Shown here one piece after another: positions 57,945 to 64,000 of a stretch of 64,000 bases of DNA. Position 1 is the stretch's first letter. Every line of letters begins with the position of its first letter. Below the pieces are notes generated by a model that made no database searches, was not told the origin of the DNA, and worked only from the letters and a program-made list of their open reading frames with translations. This stretch comes from VRUE01 sp963703235 (lineage in GTDB: Bacteria; Actinomycetota; Thermoleophilia; Solirubrobacterales; 70-9): assembly GCA_963703235.1 (NCBI GenBank), contig OY969802.1, positions 1,054,001 through 1,118,000 on the forward strand, in the 5' to 3' direction. Position numbers and translations under genes: made by a program.

Positions 57945-58427
57945 TCAGTACTCGCAGGCGTAGCCGTCGCTGTCGGAATCGAGACCGTAATGGTCTTCCC
58001 CGACCACCGCCACCGGACCGGTGTACTCGGGTCCGTCGCCGCTGCCGCCTTCGCAGTCGTAGTCGGAGGCGTATGGGTCGAGACAGGCGCCGCTGTAGCT
58101 CGGATCGCATTCGCTGGCTTCCGATTCGGCTTCTTCGGCTTCGACCTGCGCACGTTCTTCTGCCTTGGCCCGGGCGGCCGCTGCCCGTGCCCGCCGACGA
58201 GCCGCTTCGCTCCTCGCCTTGCGGCGAGCAGCCTGCCTCTGCTCCCGCGCAGCGGCCCGGCGCGCTTCGCGAGCGAGACGCCGGTCTTCTCGTCGTTCGG
58301 CCGCAGCCCCTGCCTGGCGGGCCGCTGCCTGCCGGGCTTCCTGCTGGCTGTCGTTCTCCGAGCTGGAGCCGCAGCCGACGCCGGCCACCACCACGCAGCA
58401 GACCACCACTCCCGCTAAGACTCGCAC
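57945..58427 (-). CDS. Excalibur-domain lipoprotein with Arg/Ala coiled coil
   Basis: A 160-residue lipoprotein: lipobox signal MRVLAGVVVCCVVVAGVGCG, then an 80-residue Arg/Ala/Glu helix (about 30-105), likely a long coiled coil, and a C-terminal calcium-binding excalibur domain (ECDPSYSGACLDPYASDYDCEGG and DSDSDGYACEY with the DxDxDGxxCE motif). The coil could hold the domain away from the membrane within the wall. AAGGAGGA precedes the GTG start. Divergent from malic enzyme. Confidence 0.82.
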   Translation of the reverse strand: MRVLAGVVVCCVVVAGVGCGSSSENDSQQEARQAAARQAGAAAERREDRRLAREARRAAAREQRQAARRKARSEAARRRARAAAARAKAEERAQVEAEEAESEASECDPSYSGACLDPYASDYDCEGGSGDGPEYTGPVAVVGEDHYGLDSDSDGYACEY

Positions 58428-58529
58428 CGTTCCTCCTTAAAACCCAGTCCGTTTGCAAACGGCAGCATACGAATCTCGGCCCGAGGCGTGTGCGAGCGCG
58501 AGCGGCGAATCTGATTCGATAGCCGGCCC

Positions 58530-59987
58530 ATGGCCGTAAGCGCCCAATACAGCGTCACGATCCGGGTCGAGCTGGACGCCCGGCAGGAGCCCTTGGGCAA
58601 ATTGACCGCGGCGATCGCCGAGGCCGGCGGGCAGCTGCAGGGGGTCGACCTGGTACCGGGTGCCGGCAGCGAGGGCAAACGGGTGCGGGAGTTCACGATC
58701 GACGCCCAGGACCGCCCGCACTGGGAGCGGATCCTGCGGGCGATCGGCTCGACCCGCGGCGCCAAGGTGCTCGACTACGTCGACCGCACCCTGCAGATGC
58801 ACCGCGGCGGCAAGATCGAGATGGAGAACAAGTACCCGCTGAAGACGCGCGACGACCTCTCGATGGCCTACACGCCCGGCGTCGCGCGCGTCTGCGAGGA
58901 CATCCACGCCGATCGGGCCAAAGCCTTCGAGTACACGATCAAGAAGAACACCGTCGCCGTCGTCTCCGACGGCAGCGCCGTGCTCGGCCTCGGCAACATC
59001 GGCCCGGAGGCGGCGATGCCGGTGATGGAGGGCAAGGCGATGCTGTTCAAGGAGTTCGCCCAGGTCGACGCCTTCCCGATCTGCCTCGACACGCAGGACG
59101 CCGACGAGATCGTCAAGACGGTGGAACTGATCGCGCCGACCTTCGGCGGCATCAACCTCGAGGACATCTCGGCCCCGCGCTGCTTCGAGATCGAGGAGCG
59201 GCTGAAGGAGTCGCTCGACATCCCGGTCTTCCACGACGACCAGCACGGCACCGCGGTGGTGACGATGGCGGCGCTGTTCAACGCGTTGAAGATCGTCGGC
59301 AAGCCGATCGAGCAGCTGCGCGTGCTCGTGGTTGGCCTCGGCGCCGCGGGGGTAGCGGTGACCAAGATGATGCTCGCCTCCGGCGTCACCCACGTGGTCG
59401 GCTGCGACCGGATCGGCGCTCTGTCGACTGAGCGCGAGGACTACCAGTCGGGAGAGATGAGCGGGATCAAGCGCTGGTACGCGGAGAGCTCGAACCCCGA
59501 CAAGCTGAGCGGCGAGCCGGCCGACGCGATCGAGGGCATGGACCTCTTCATCGGCCTCTCGGGCCCGGGGATCATCCCGCCGGAGGCGCTGGGGAAGATG
59601 AACGACGATGCGATCGTCTTCGCGATGGCCAACCCCAACCCCGAGGTGATGCCGGAGGACGCCGCCCCCTACGTGCGGATCATGGCCACCGGCCGCTCCG
59701 ACTACCCGAACCAGATCAACAACGTCCTCTGCTTCCCGGGCATCTTCCGCGGCGCCCTCGACGCCGGCGCGCCCCGCATCACCGAGGAGATGAAGATGGC
59801 GGCGGCCCACGGGATCGCCGAAACGGTCACCGAGGACGATCTTTCCGAGGACTACATCATCCCCAGCGTCTTCAACCGCGAGGTGGCGCCGCAGGTCGCC
59901 AAGGCGGTGGTCGAAGAGGCCAAGCGCGAGGGGATCGCCCGCTTCAGCGAGGAGACGGGGACCTTTTCTACCGTGGAGGTCGGCTGA
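58530..59987 (+). CDS. NAD(P)-dependent malic enzyme with N-terminal ACT-like domain
   Basis: A 485-residue enzyme converting malate to pyruvate and CO2. Residues 1-90 form an ACT-like regulatory domain (YSVTIRVELDARQEPLGKLTAAIAEAG). The catalytic part has SMAYTPGVARVCEDI, the lysine region VSDGSAVLGLGNIGPEAAMPVMEGKAMLF, the metal site VFHDDQHGTAVV and the nucleotide fold LVVGLGAAGVAVTKMML. An ACT-type N-terminus suggests control by an amino acid or metabolite. It is followed four bases later by the TIGR01777 gene. Confidence 0.93.
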   Translation: MAVSAQYSVTIRVELDARQEPLGKLTAAIAEAGGQLQGVDLVPGAGSEGKRVREFTIDAQDRPHWERILRAIGSTRGAKVLDYVDRTLQMHRGGKIEMENKYPLKTRDDLSMAYTPGVARVCEDIHADRAKAFEYTIKKNTVAVVSDGSAVLGLGNIGPEAAMPVMEGKAMLFKEFAQVDAFPICLDTQDADEIVKTVELIAPTFGGINLEDISAPRCFEIEERLKESLDIPVFHDDQHGTAVVTMAALFNALKIVGKPIEQLRVLVVGLGAAGVAVTKMMLASGVTHVVGCDRIGALSTEREDYQSGEMSGIKRWYAESSNPDKLSGEPADAIEGMDLFIGLSGPGIIPPEALGKMNDDAIVFAMANPNPEVMPEDAAPYVRIMATGRSDYPNQINNVLCFPGIFRGALDAGAPRITEEMKMAAAHGIAETVTEDDLSEDYIIPSVFNREVAPQVAKAVVEEAKREGIARFSEETGTFSTVEVG

Positions 59988-59990
59988 GGG

Positions 59991-60896
59991 GTGAAGGTCC
60001 TGGTCACCGGGGCGAGCGGCTTCATCGGCTCGGCGCTATGCGACGCGCTGCTCGCCCGGGGCGACTCGGTGGTCGGCCTGACCCGCGACCCGCAGCGGGC
60101 GCGAGGGACCAACCCGAGCGTCGTCTGGCACGCCTGGCAGTCGAATCTCGAACGTCCGCCGGCCGAGGCGTTCGAGGGTGTGGACGGGGTGGTCAACCTG
60201 CTCGGCGAGAAGATCGACCAGCGCTGGACCGAGGAGGCGAAACGGCGGATCATGGAGAGCCGTCGCACCGGCACCCACAACCTGGTCGGGGCGATCGCGG
60301 GCCTCGAACGCAAGCCGAAGGTGCTCGTCAACCAGGCGGCGATCGGCTTCTACGGCGACCGTGGCGAGGCGATGGTCGACGAGTCCTCCGGTCCGGGTGA
60401 GGGATACGACTCCGAGGTCGTGCAGGAGTGGGAGAGGGCGGCGCGGGAGGTCGAGGGAAGCGGTGTGCGCCTGGTCATCGTCCGCACCGGACACGTCCTC
60501 GACGCCGACGACGGCCTGCTGGCCGAGCTGCTGACCCCCTTCAAGCTCGGCGTCGGTGGGCCGCTCGCCGGCGGCCGTCAGTACATGTCCTGGATCCACA
60601 TCGAGGACGAGATCGGGATCCTGCTCTGGGCGCTCGGCAACGAGAAGGTCCGCGGCACGATCAACGCCACCGCGCCCAATCCGGTGACCAACCGGGAGCT
60701 GTCGAAGGCGATCGGCCGCGCCATCAACCGGCCCGCGGTGATGCCGGTTCCGGGCCTCATACTCGACCTCAAATTCGGCTCCGAGTTCGGGGCTGTGCTG
60801 CGGGGTGGCCAAAGAGTCATGCCGAGACGTGTGCTCGACCTCGGGTACGAGTTTCGCCATACGGACATCGACGAGGCGCTGGCGGACCTGTTGTAG
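59991..60896 (+). CDS. TIGR01777-family SDR epimerase-like protein (SDR39U1)
   Basis: A 301-residue extended short-chain dehydrogenase fold: VLVTGASGFIGSALCDALLARG for NADP, VVNLLGEKIDQRWTEEAKRRIMESR, QAAIGFYGDRGEAMVDESS with the catalytic tyrosine region, and the family tail LDLGYEFRHTDIDEALADLL. Substrate is unknown; related proteins are linked to cell division or nucleotide sugars. GTG start four bases after malic enzyme suggests co-transcription. The stop is the first base of a hairpin arm. Confidence 0.88.
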   Translation: MKVLVTGASGFIGSALCDALLARGDSVVGLTRDPQRARGTNPSVVWHAWQSNLERPPAEAFEGVDGVVNLLGEKIDQRWTEEAKRRIMESRRTGTHNLVGAIAGLERKPKVLVNQAAIGFYGDRGEAMVDESSGPGEGYDSEVVQEWERAAREVEGSGVRLVIVRTGHVLDADDGLLAELLTPFKLGVGGPLAGGRQYMSWIHIEDEIGILLWALGNEKVRGTINATAPNPVTNRELSKAIGRAINRPAVMPVPGLILDLKFGSEFGAVLRGGQRVMPRRVLDLGYEFRHTDIDEALADLL

Positions 60897-61014
60897 GGAG
60901 GGGCGGGGGTGCCCTCCTCACTCGCAACTCGTCGTTGGGGAGGTTTGCTGCTGGCGCCTCCAGGCTCGTTCTCCTCCCGCGCAAAACGTGAGGAGGGCAC
61001 CCCCCGCCCCTCCC
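60896..61014. repeat. Large hairpin repeat A
   Basis: Arms of 26-27 bases (60896-60921 and 60988-61014), complementary except for one bulged base, around a 66-base core. The core matches, in inverse orientation, that of the hairpin at 61492-61613 (about 70 of 75 bases), while the arms are different. The arm resembles that of hairpin C at 21039. Lies between two gene ends. Confidence 0.85.
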
Positions 61015-61023
61015 GCGCGACAG

Positions 61024-61572
61024 CTACTCCAGTTCGTCGAAGAGCGTTTCGCGCAAGCTGCCGGAGGTGTCCGCACGTCGCAGAGCGCGAAGCAAGCGCG
61101 CGACCCCGCTGCTACCCGAGCTGGCAGAGATGCGGACGATCCCCGCCTCTTCCAGGATCGGCTCCGAGAAACGAACGGCGACCGGGTCTGATGTGCCGAT
61201 GTAGGCGACCGAGGAGGAGTCCTCGCTTGCGCGCCGCGCCGCCGCCCCGATCGCGGCCAGCCGTGAGCCCCCTCCCTGTCCCCCGTCCTCCACACAGACA
61301 GCCCGCACCCGCACGTCCCCCGCCCGTCCATCGACAACCGCCAGAGCCCGCTTCGCTTCCGCACAGAGGGGTTGGCTGACATACGCGGTCAGGACCGCAT
61401 TCTCAGCGACTCCTTCTGGGGCGCCACAGCCAGAAGCCGCAAGCAAAAGGCCGCACGCGACGACAGCTCCGCCTTTGCGGAAGGTACGAAAGGGGCCGAT
61501 GTCGGTGTCTCCTCCGAACGTTTTGCGCGGGAGGAGAGCCAACCTAGAGGCGCCAGCAGCAAACCTCTCCAA
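61024..61572 (-). CDS. Short lipoprotein resembling the N-lobe of amino-acid-binding proteins
   Basis: A protein of up to 182 residues. VVACGLLLAASGCGAPEG is a lipobox signal; the mature part ENAVLTAYVSQPLCAEAKRALAVVDGRAGDVRVRAVCVEDGG and SSVAYIGTSDPVAVRFSEPILEEAGIVRISAS resembles the first lobe of LivJ-type binding proteins, but the second lobe is missing. No start codon exists between the signal peptide and repeat B; the frame continues into the repeat, where TTG at 61572 would give MERFAAGASRLALLPRK before the signal. The gene may thus use a start supplied by the repeat, or be decayed. Confidence 0.6.
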   Translation of the reverse strand: MERFAAGASRLALLPRKTFGGDTDIGPFRTFRKGGAVVACGLLLAASGCGAPEGVAENAVLTAYVSQPLCAEAKRALAVVDGRAGDVRVRAVCVEDGGQGGGSRLAAIGAAARRASEDSSSVAYIGTSDPVAVRFSEPILEEAGIVRISASSGSSGVARLLRALRRADTSGSLRETLFDELE

Positions 61573-61613
61573 CGACGAGTTGCGAGTGAGGAGGAGACAC
61601 CGACATCGGCCCC
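61492..61613. repeat. Large hairpin repeat B (inverted copy of A core)
   Basis: Perfect 24-base arms (61492-61515 and 61590-61613) around a 74-base core. Read on the minus strand the core is nearly identical to that of hairpin A, including CTCACTCGCAACTCGTCG and CTCCTCCCGCGCAAAACG, but the arms (GGGGCCGATGTCGGTGTC) are unrelated to those of A. Confidence 0.85.
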
Positions 61614-61621
61614 TCCCCTGC

Positions 61622-62650
61622 CTACCCAAAGAAGACCTCAGCCTCTTCGTAGAGGGCCGGAGGCACAGTCTTCAGCTCGGCGGTTGCCGCACTGAGGTCG
61701 ACTAGCTGAATGTCGGTGCCACGCAGCGCCGTCATCTTCCCCCACTGGCTGGCCTCGACAGCGTCGATCGCGTGCAGCCCGAAGCGGGTAGCCAGCACCC
61801 GATCGAACGCGGTCGGCGTGCCGCCACGCTGAACGTGACCGAGCACGGTGGCACGTGCCTCCTTGCCGGTTCGCTGCTCGATCTCCCCCTCCAGCCAGTG
61901 GGCGATCCCGCCGAGCCTGACGTGGCCGAAGGCGTCGAGCTCCTCGCTGCTGGCGGTCGGCATCCCGCCCTGCGGCTGCGCCCCCTCGGCGGCTACGAGG
62001 ATCGGCGCGTAGCGACTCTCGAAGCGGCGACCGACGAACTCGCAGACCTCGTCGACGTCGAAAGGCTTCTCCGGGATGAGGATCACGTTGGCGCCGCCCG
62101 CCAGGCCTGCGTGGAAGGCGATCCAGCCGGCGTGGCGACCCATCACCTCGGCGATCAGGACACGGTGGTGGCTGCCAGCCGTCGTGTGCAGCCGGTCGAT
62201 CGCCTCCATCGCGATGTTGACGGCAGTGTCGAAGCCGAAAGTGTAGTCGGTGGCGCCGAGGTCGTTGTCGATCGTCTTCGGCACGCCGACGATCTGCACG
62301 CCGTGCTCGGCATGCAGGCGGGCAGCGGCGCCAAGCGTGTCCTCGCCGCCGATCGCAATCAGGCCGTCGACGCCATCGGCCGCCAGGTTCTCGACGATCC
62401 GCTCGGGGCCGCCATCCTCCTTGAAGGGGTTGGTCCGCGAGGCGCCGAGAATGGTTCCCCCGCGCGGCAGGATGCCGCGCACCTCCGGCACGCCGAGCTG
62501 GCCGCTGTCGCGCTCCAGCGGCCCGCGCCAGCCGTCGCGGTAGCCGACGAACTCGTGGCCGCATTGCTCGACCCCCTTGCGGACGATCGCCCGGATCACC
62601 GCGTTGAGCCCGGGGCAGTCGCCGCCGCCGGTGAGTACGCCGATCCGCAT
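61622..62650 (-). CDS. pfkA: 6-phosphofructokinase, pyrophosphate-type active site
   Basis: A 342-residue PFK. The start VLTGGGDCPGLNAVIRAIVRKG and the site PKTIDNDLGATDYTFGFDTAV are clear. The phosphoryl donor is usually predicted by two residues: ATP enzymes have glycine at positions 104 and 124 of the E. coli protein, pyrophosphate enzymes have aspartate and lysine. Here IGGEDTLG gives D104 and PKTIDND gives lysine (residue 125), the pyrophosphate pattern. ATG at 62650 has TAAGCT seven bases upstream. A reversible glycolytic step would fit with the H+-pyrophosphatase at 21172. Confidence 0.92.
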   Translation of the reverse strand: MRIGVLTGGGDCPGLNAVIRAIVRKGVEQCGHEFVGYRDGWRGPLERDSGQLGVPEVRGILPRGGTILGASRTNPFKEDGGPERIVENLAADGVDGLIAIGGEDTLGAAARLHAEHGVQIVGVPKTIDNDLGATDYTFGFDTAVNIAMEAIDRLHTTAGSHHRVLIAEVMGRHAGWIAFHAGLAGGANVILIPEKPFDVDEVCEFVGRRFESRYAPILVAAEGAQPQGGMPTASSEELDAFGHVRLGGIAHWLEGEIEQRTGKEARATVLGHVQRGGTPTAFDRVLATRFGLHAIDAVEASQWGKMTALRGTDIQLVDLSAATAELKTVPPALYEEAEVFFG

Positions 62651-62657
62651 GAAGCGC

Positions 62658-62663
62658 AGCTTA
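62658..62663 (-). promoter_or_regulatory. TAAGCT -10 box of phosphofructokinase gene
   Basis: TAAGCT, seven bases, then ATG at 62650 on the minus strand. Confidence 0.45.
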
Positions 62664-62722
62664 GAGCTGGCCAGCCAGAGGATGAAGCGGTAGTTTCGAT
62701 CGCAACCGAAAAGGAGAAGAGG

Positions 62723-63538
62723 ATGAGCGAGTCAGTGGATCTTCAAGCGGTCGGACAGATACAGCAGAAGACTTGGTCCGAAGGCGACTTCGCGATGGTT
62801 GCCGGGATCGTGATGATGGTCGCCGAGGAGCTCGCCGAAGCGCTCGAGATCGTGCCCGACGAGCGCGTCCTCGACGTCGCCTGCGGCAGCGGCAACGGCG
62901 CGATCGCCGCCGGCCGGCGCGCCTGGGGCAATACGGTGGGCGCCGACTTCGTGCCTTCGCTGCTCGAGCGCGGTCGCGAGCGCGCCGCCGCCGATCGCCT
63001 CGACGTCGAGTTCGTCGAGGCTGACGCCATCGACCTCCCTTTCGGCGACGGCGAGTTCGACGTCGTGATGTCGATCTTCGGCGCGATGTTCCCGGCCGAC
63101 CAGGAGAAGGCGGCGGCCGAGCTGCTGCGCGTCTGCAAGCCGGGCGGGCGGATCGGGATGGCCAACTGGGTGCCCGACGGGGGCATCGGCAAGATGTTCA
63201 TGACCATCGCCAAACACGCGCCGCCGCCGCCCGGGGTGCCTTCGCCGCTGGCCTGGGGGACGGAGGAGCGGCTGCGCGAGCTGTTCGGCGGCGGCATCGC
63301 CGAGCTGCGCGTCGAGCGCAAGCGCTCGCGACAGACCTTCCGCTCGCCGGAGCACTGGCTCGACTTCTTCCGCACCTACTTCGGACCGACGAAGGTCGCC
63401 TTCGAGCGCGTCAGTCCTGACGGCGAGGAGGCTCTTGCCGCCGACCTTTTGGCCTTCGCCGCAGAGGCGAACACGGCCGGGGACCGGGCCTTGGTGCTCG
63501 AACCCGAGTACCTGCAGGTGATCGCGACGCGCGCTTAG
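62723..63538 (+). CDS. SAM-dependent methyltransferase (UbiE-like)
   Basis: A 271-residue class I methyltransferase. Motif I is VLDVACGSGNGAIAAGRRA, motif II the acidic VEFVEADAIDLPFGDGEFDVVMSIFG, and motif III ELLRVCKPGGRIGMANWVP. The target is probably a small molecule; family members of this length methylate phenols, sterols or quinones. AAGGAGAAGAGG precedes the ATG. Divergent from the phosphofructokinase gene and tail-to-tail with the small membrane gene. Confidence 0.85.
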   Translation: MSESVDLQAVGQIQQKTWSEGDFAMVAGIVMMVAEELAEALEIVPDERVLDVACGSGNGAIAAGRRAWGNTVGADFVPSLLERGRERAAADRLDVEFVEADAIDLPFGDGEFDVVMSIFGAMFPADQEKAAAELLRVCKPGGRIGMANWVPDGGIGKMFMTIAKHAPPPPGVPSPLAWGTEERLRELFGGGIAELRVERKRSRQTFRSPEHWLDFFRTYFGPTKVAFERVSPDGEEALAADLLAFAAEANTAGDRALVLEPEYLQVIATRA

Positions 63539-63566
63539 CGGGACGCCGCGGGCAGGCGAAGAGCGG

Positions 63567-63725
63567 TCAGCCGCTGGGGCCGATCGTCTGCCGGAGCACG
63601 CGAGCGGCGGCGCCGATGAAGAGAACGGTGAGGAAGACCATGCCCGCGATCGGCCCGCCCTGTCCGAGGGCGTAGGAGATCGTCGCCGCGGCGAGCGCGA
63701 GGAAGAAGGTGACCACGAGTCCCAT
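63567..63725 (-). CDS. 52-residue membrane protein downstream of trpA
   Basis: A short open frame: MGLVVTFFLALAAATISYALGQ forms one membrane helix and GMVFLTVLFIGAAARVLRQTI another. It begins 29 bases after the trpA stop in the same direction. TAATCT nine bases before the ATG could be a -10 box. No family is known to me; conservation next to trpA would confirm it. Confidence 0.55.
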   Translation of the reverse strand: MGLVVTFFLALAAATISYALGQGGPIAGMVFLTVLFIGAAARVLRQTIGPSG

Positions 63726-63754
63726 GCGGCGGGGAGATTAAAGGAAGCAGCGGC

Positions 63755-64000
63755 CTACGCGGCGAGCGCGGCCCGCGCCTCGCGCAGGAACGACGCAACC
63801 GCCTCGGCGGCGTCCTCTGCCGAGCCCGCCTCGTTGGCGGCGCGGACCAGCCGGCTGCCGACGATCATGCCATCGGCGATCTCCCCCACCTGCGCTGCCT
63901 GCTCCGGGGTGCCGATCCCGAAGCCGACCGCGACCGGAACCTCGGCGTCGGCCTTGGTCGCGGCGACGAGGTCGGCGAGCCCGGCCGGCAACCGCTCCCG
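63755..64000 (-). CDS. trpA: Tryptophan synthase alpha chain, C-terminal part (cut by window edge)
   Basis: The last 81 residues of TrpA: LADLVAATKADAEVPVAVGFGIGTPEQAAQV with the phosphate-binding VGFGI loop, and GMIVGSRLVRAANEAG followed by the final helix. TrpA releases indole from indole-glycerol phosphate and passes it to TrpB. The rest of a trp operon presumably lies to the right of the window. Confidence 0.92.
   Translation of the reverse strand, partial: RERLPAGLADLVAATKADAEVPVAVGFGIGTPEQAAQVGEIADGMIVGSRLVRAANEAGSAEDAAEAVASFLREARAALAA

Noticed and set aside
1..64000. CRISPR arrays, rRNA genes, prophage modules or biosynthetic gene clusters
   Set aside because: None were seen: no regularly spaced direct repeats, no rRNA-like stretches, and no runs of phage or polyketide/peptide synthase genes.

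Overview
The window is about 64 kb of very GC-rich, gene-dense bacterial chromosome with almost no spacer DNA. The organism is most likely a high-GC actinobacterium, perhaps a deep-branching class such as Thermoleophilia (order Solirubrobacterales). This is inferred from base composition, frequent GTG and TTG starts, two LexA boxes of the Gram-positive type (CGAAC-N4-GTTCG/C), many apparently leaderless genes preceded by TANNNT a few bases before the start codon, an actinobacterial-style tRNA-Gln, and the gene families present. The class-level placement is an inference.

Layout. 1-1.3 kb: the start of a glutamate formimidoyltransferase gene, an M29-type aminopeptidase and a tRNA with anticodon CAT. 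1.3-11 kb: two small regulators, threonine synthase, an unusual leucyl-tRNA synthetase, a GtrA protein and a two-subunit ABC exporter. 11-13 kb: a lipoprotein, then an HNH nuclease under a LexA box beside a tRNA-Gln. 13-19 kb: a ferredoxin-reductase-like flavoprotein, two TrkA-type K+ channel regulators and two APC permeases fused to universal-stress domains. 19-29 kb: an FMN hydroxy-acid oxidase, a cupredoxin, H+-pyrophosphatase, and a long leftward cluster (zinc ribbon, uracil-DNA glycosylase, tsaE, a secreted protein, tsaB, rimI, tsaD, glutaredoxin, rex, glutamate-cysteine ligase). 30-33 kb: panC-panD-panB. 33-38 kb: a ROK sugar kinase, a VapBC-type toxin-antitoxin pair and a sugar ABC transporter. 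38-45 kb: uvrA and uvrB enclosing an AbiEi/DUF559 nuclease gene that is bracketed by two matching hairpins. 45-54 kb: regulators, an MFS pump, a lytic transglycosylase, coaE, rpsA, a flavoprotein reductase and polA. 54-57 kb: an intact IS982-family element that has cut a secreted CotH gene in two. 57-64 kb: a methyltransferase-like membrane enzyme, an excalibur lipoprotein, malic enzyme, a TIGR01777 protein, a lipoprotein between two hairpin repeats, a 6-phosphofructokinase with the pyrophosphate-type signature, a SAM methyltransferase, a 52-residue membrane protein and the end of trpA.

Functional themes. Pyrophosphate metabolism (membrane H+-PPase of the K+-independent type and a PPi-type phosphofructokinase), excision repair under SOS control (uvrA has a full LexA box), the tRNA t6A pathway, pantothenate and CoA synthesis (panBCD, coaE) and redox control (Rex, glutaredoxin, a GCS2-type ligase) are represented.

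The most unusual signals are hairpin repeats. (a) Two 45-base hairpins start 22 bases before the ATG and exactly at the stop codon of the DUF559 nuclease gene; they differ at 16 of 45 positions but keep their pairing, including three compensated base pairs. (b) Two inverted copies of a roughly 75-base core flank a lipoprotein gene; the cores are nearly identical while the outer arms have changed completely yet remain self-complementary. (c) A third large hairpin near 21.1 kb shares its arms, but not its core, with one of these. Other notable points are the exact, frame-restoring 4-bp duplication around the IS982 insertion, a leucyl-tRNA synthetase lacking recognisable editing motifs, and two genes (tsaB, vapC) with no standard start codon.
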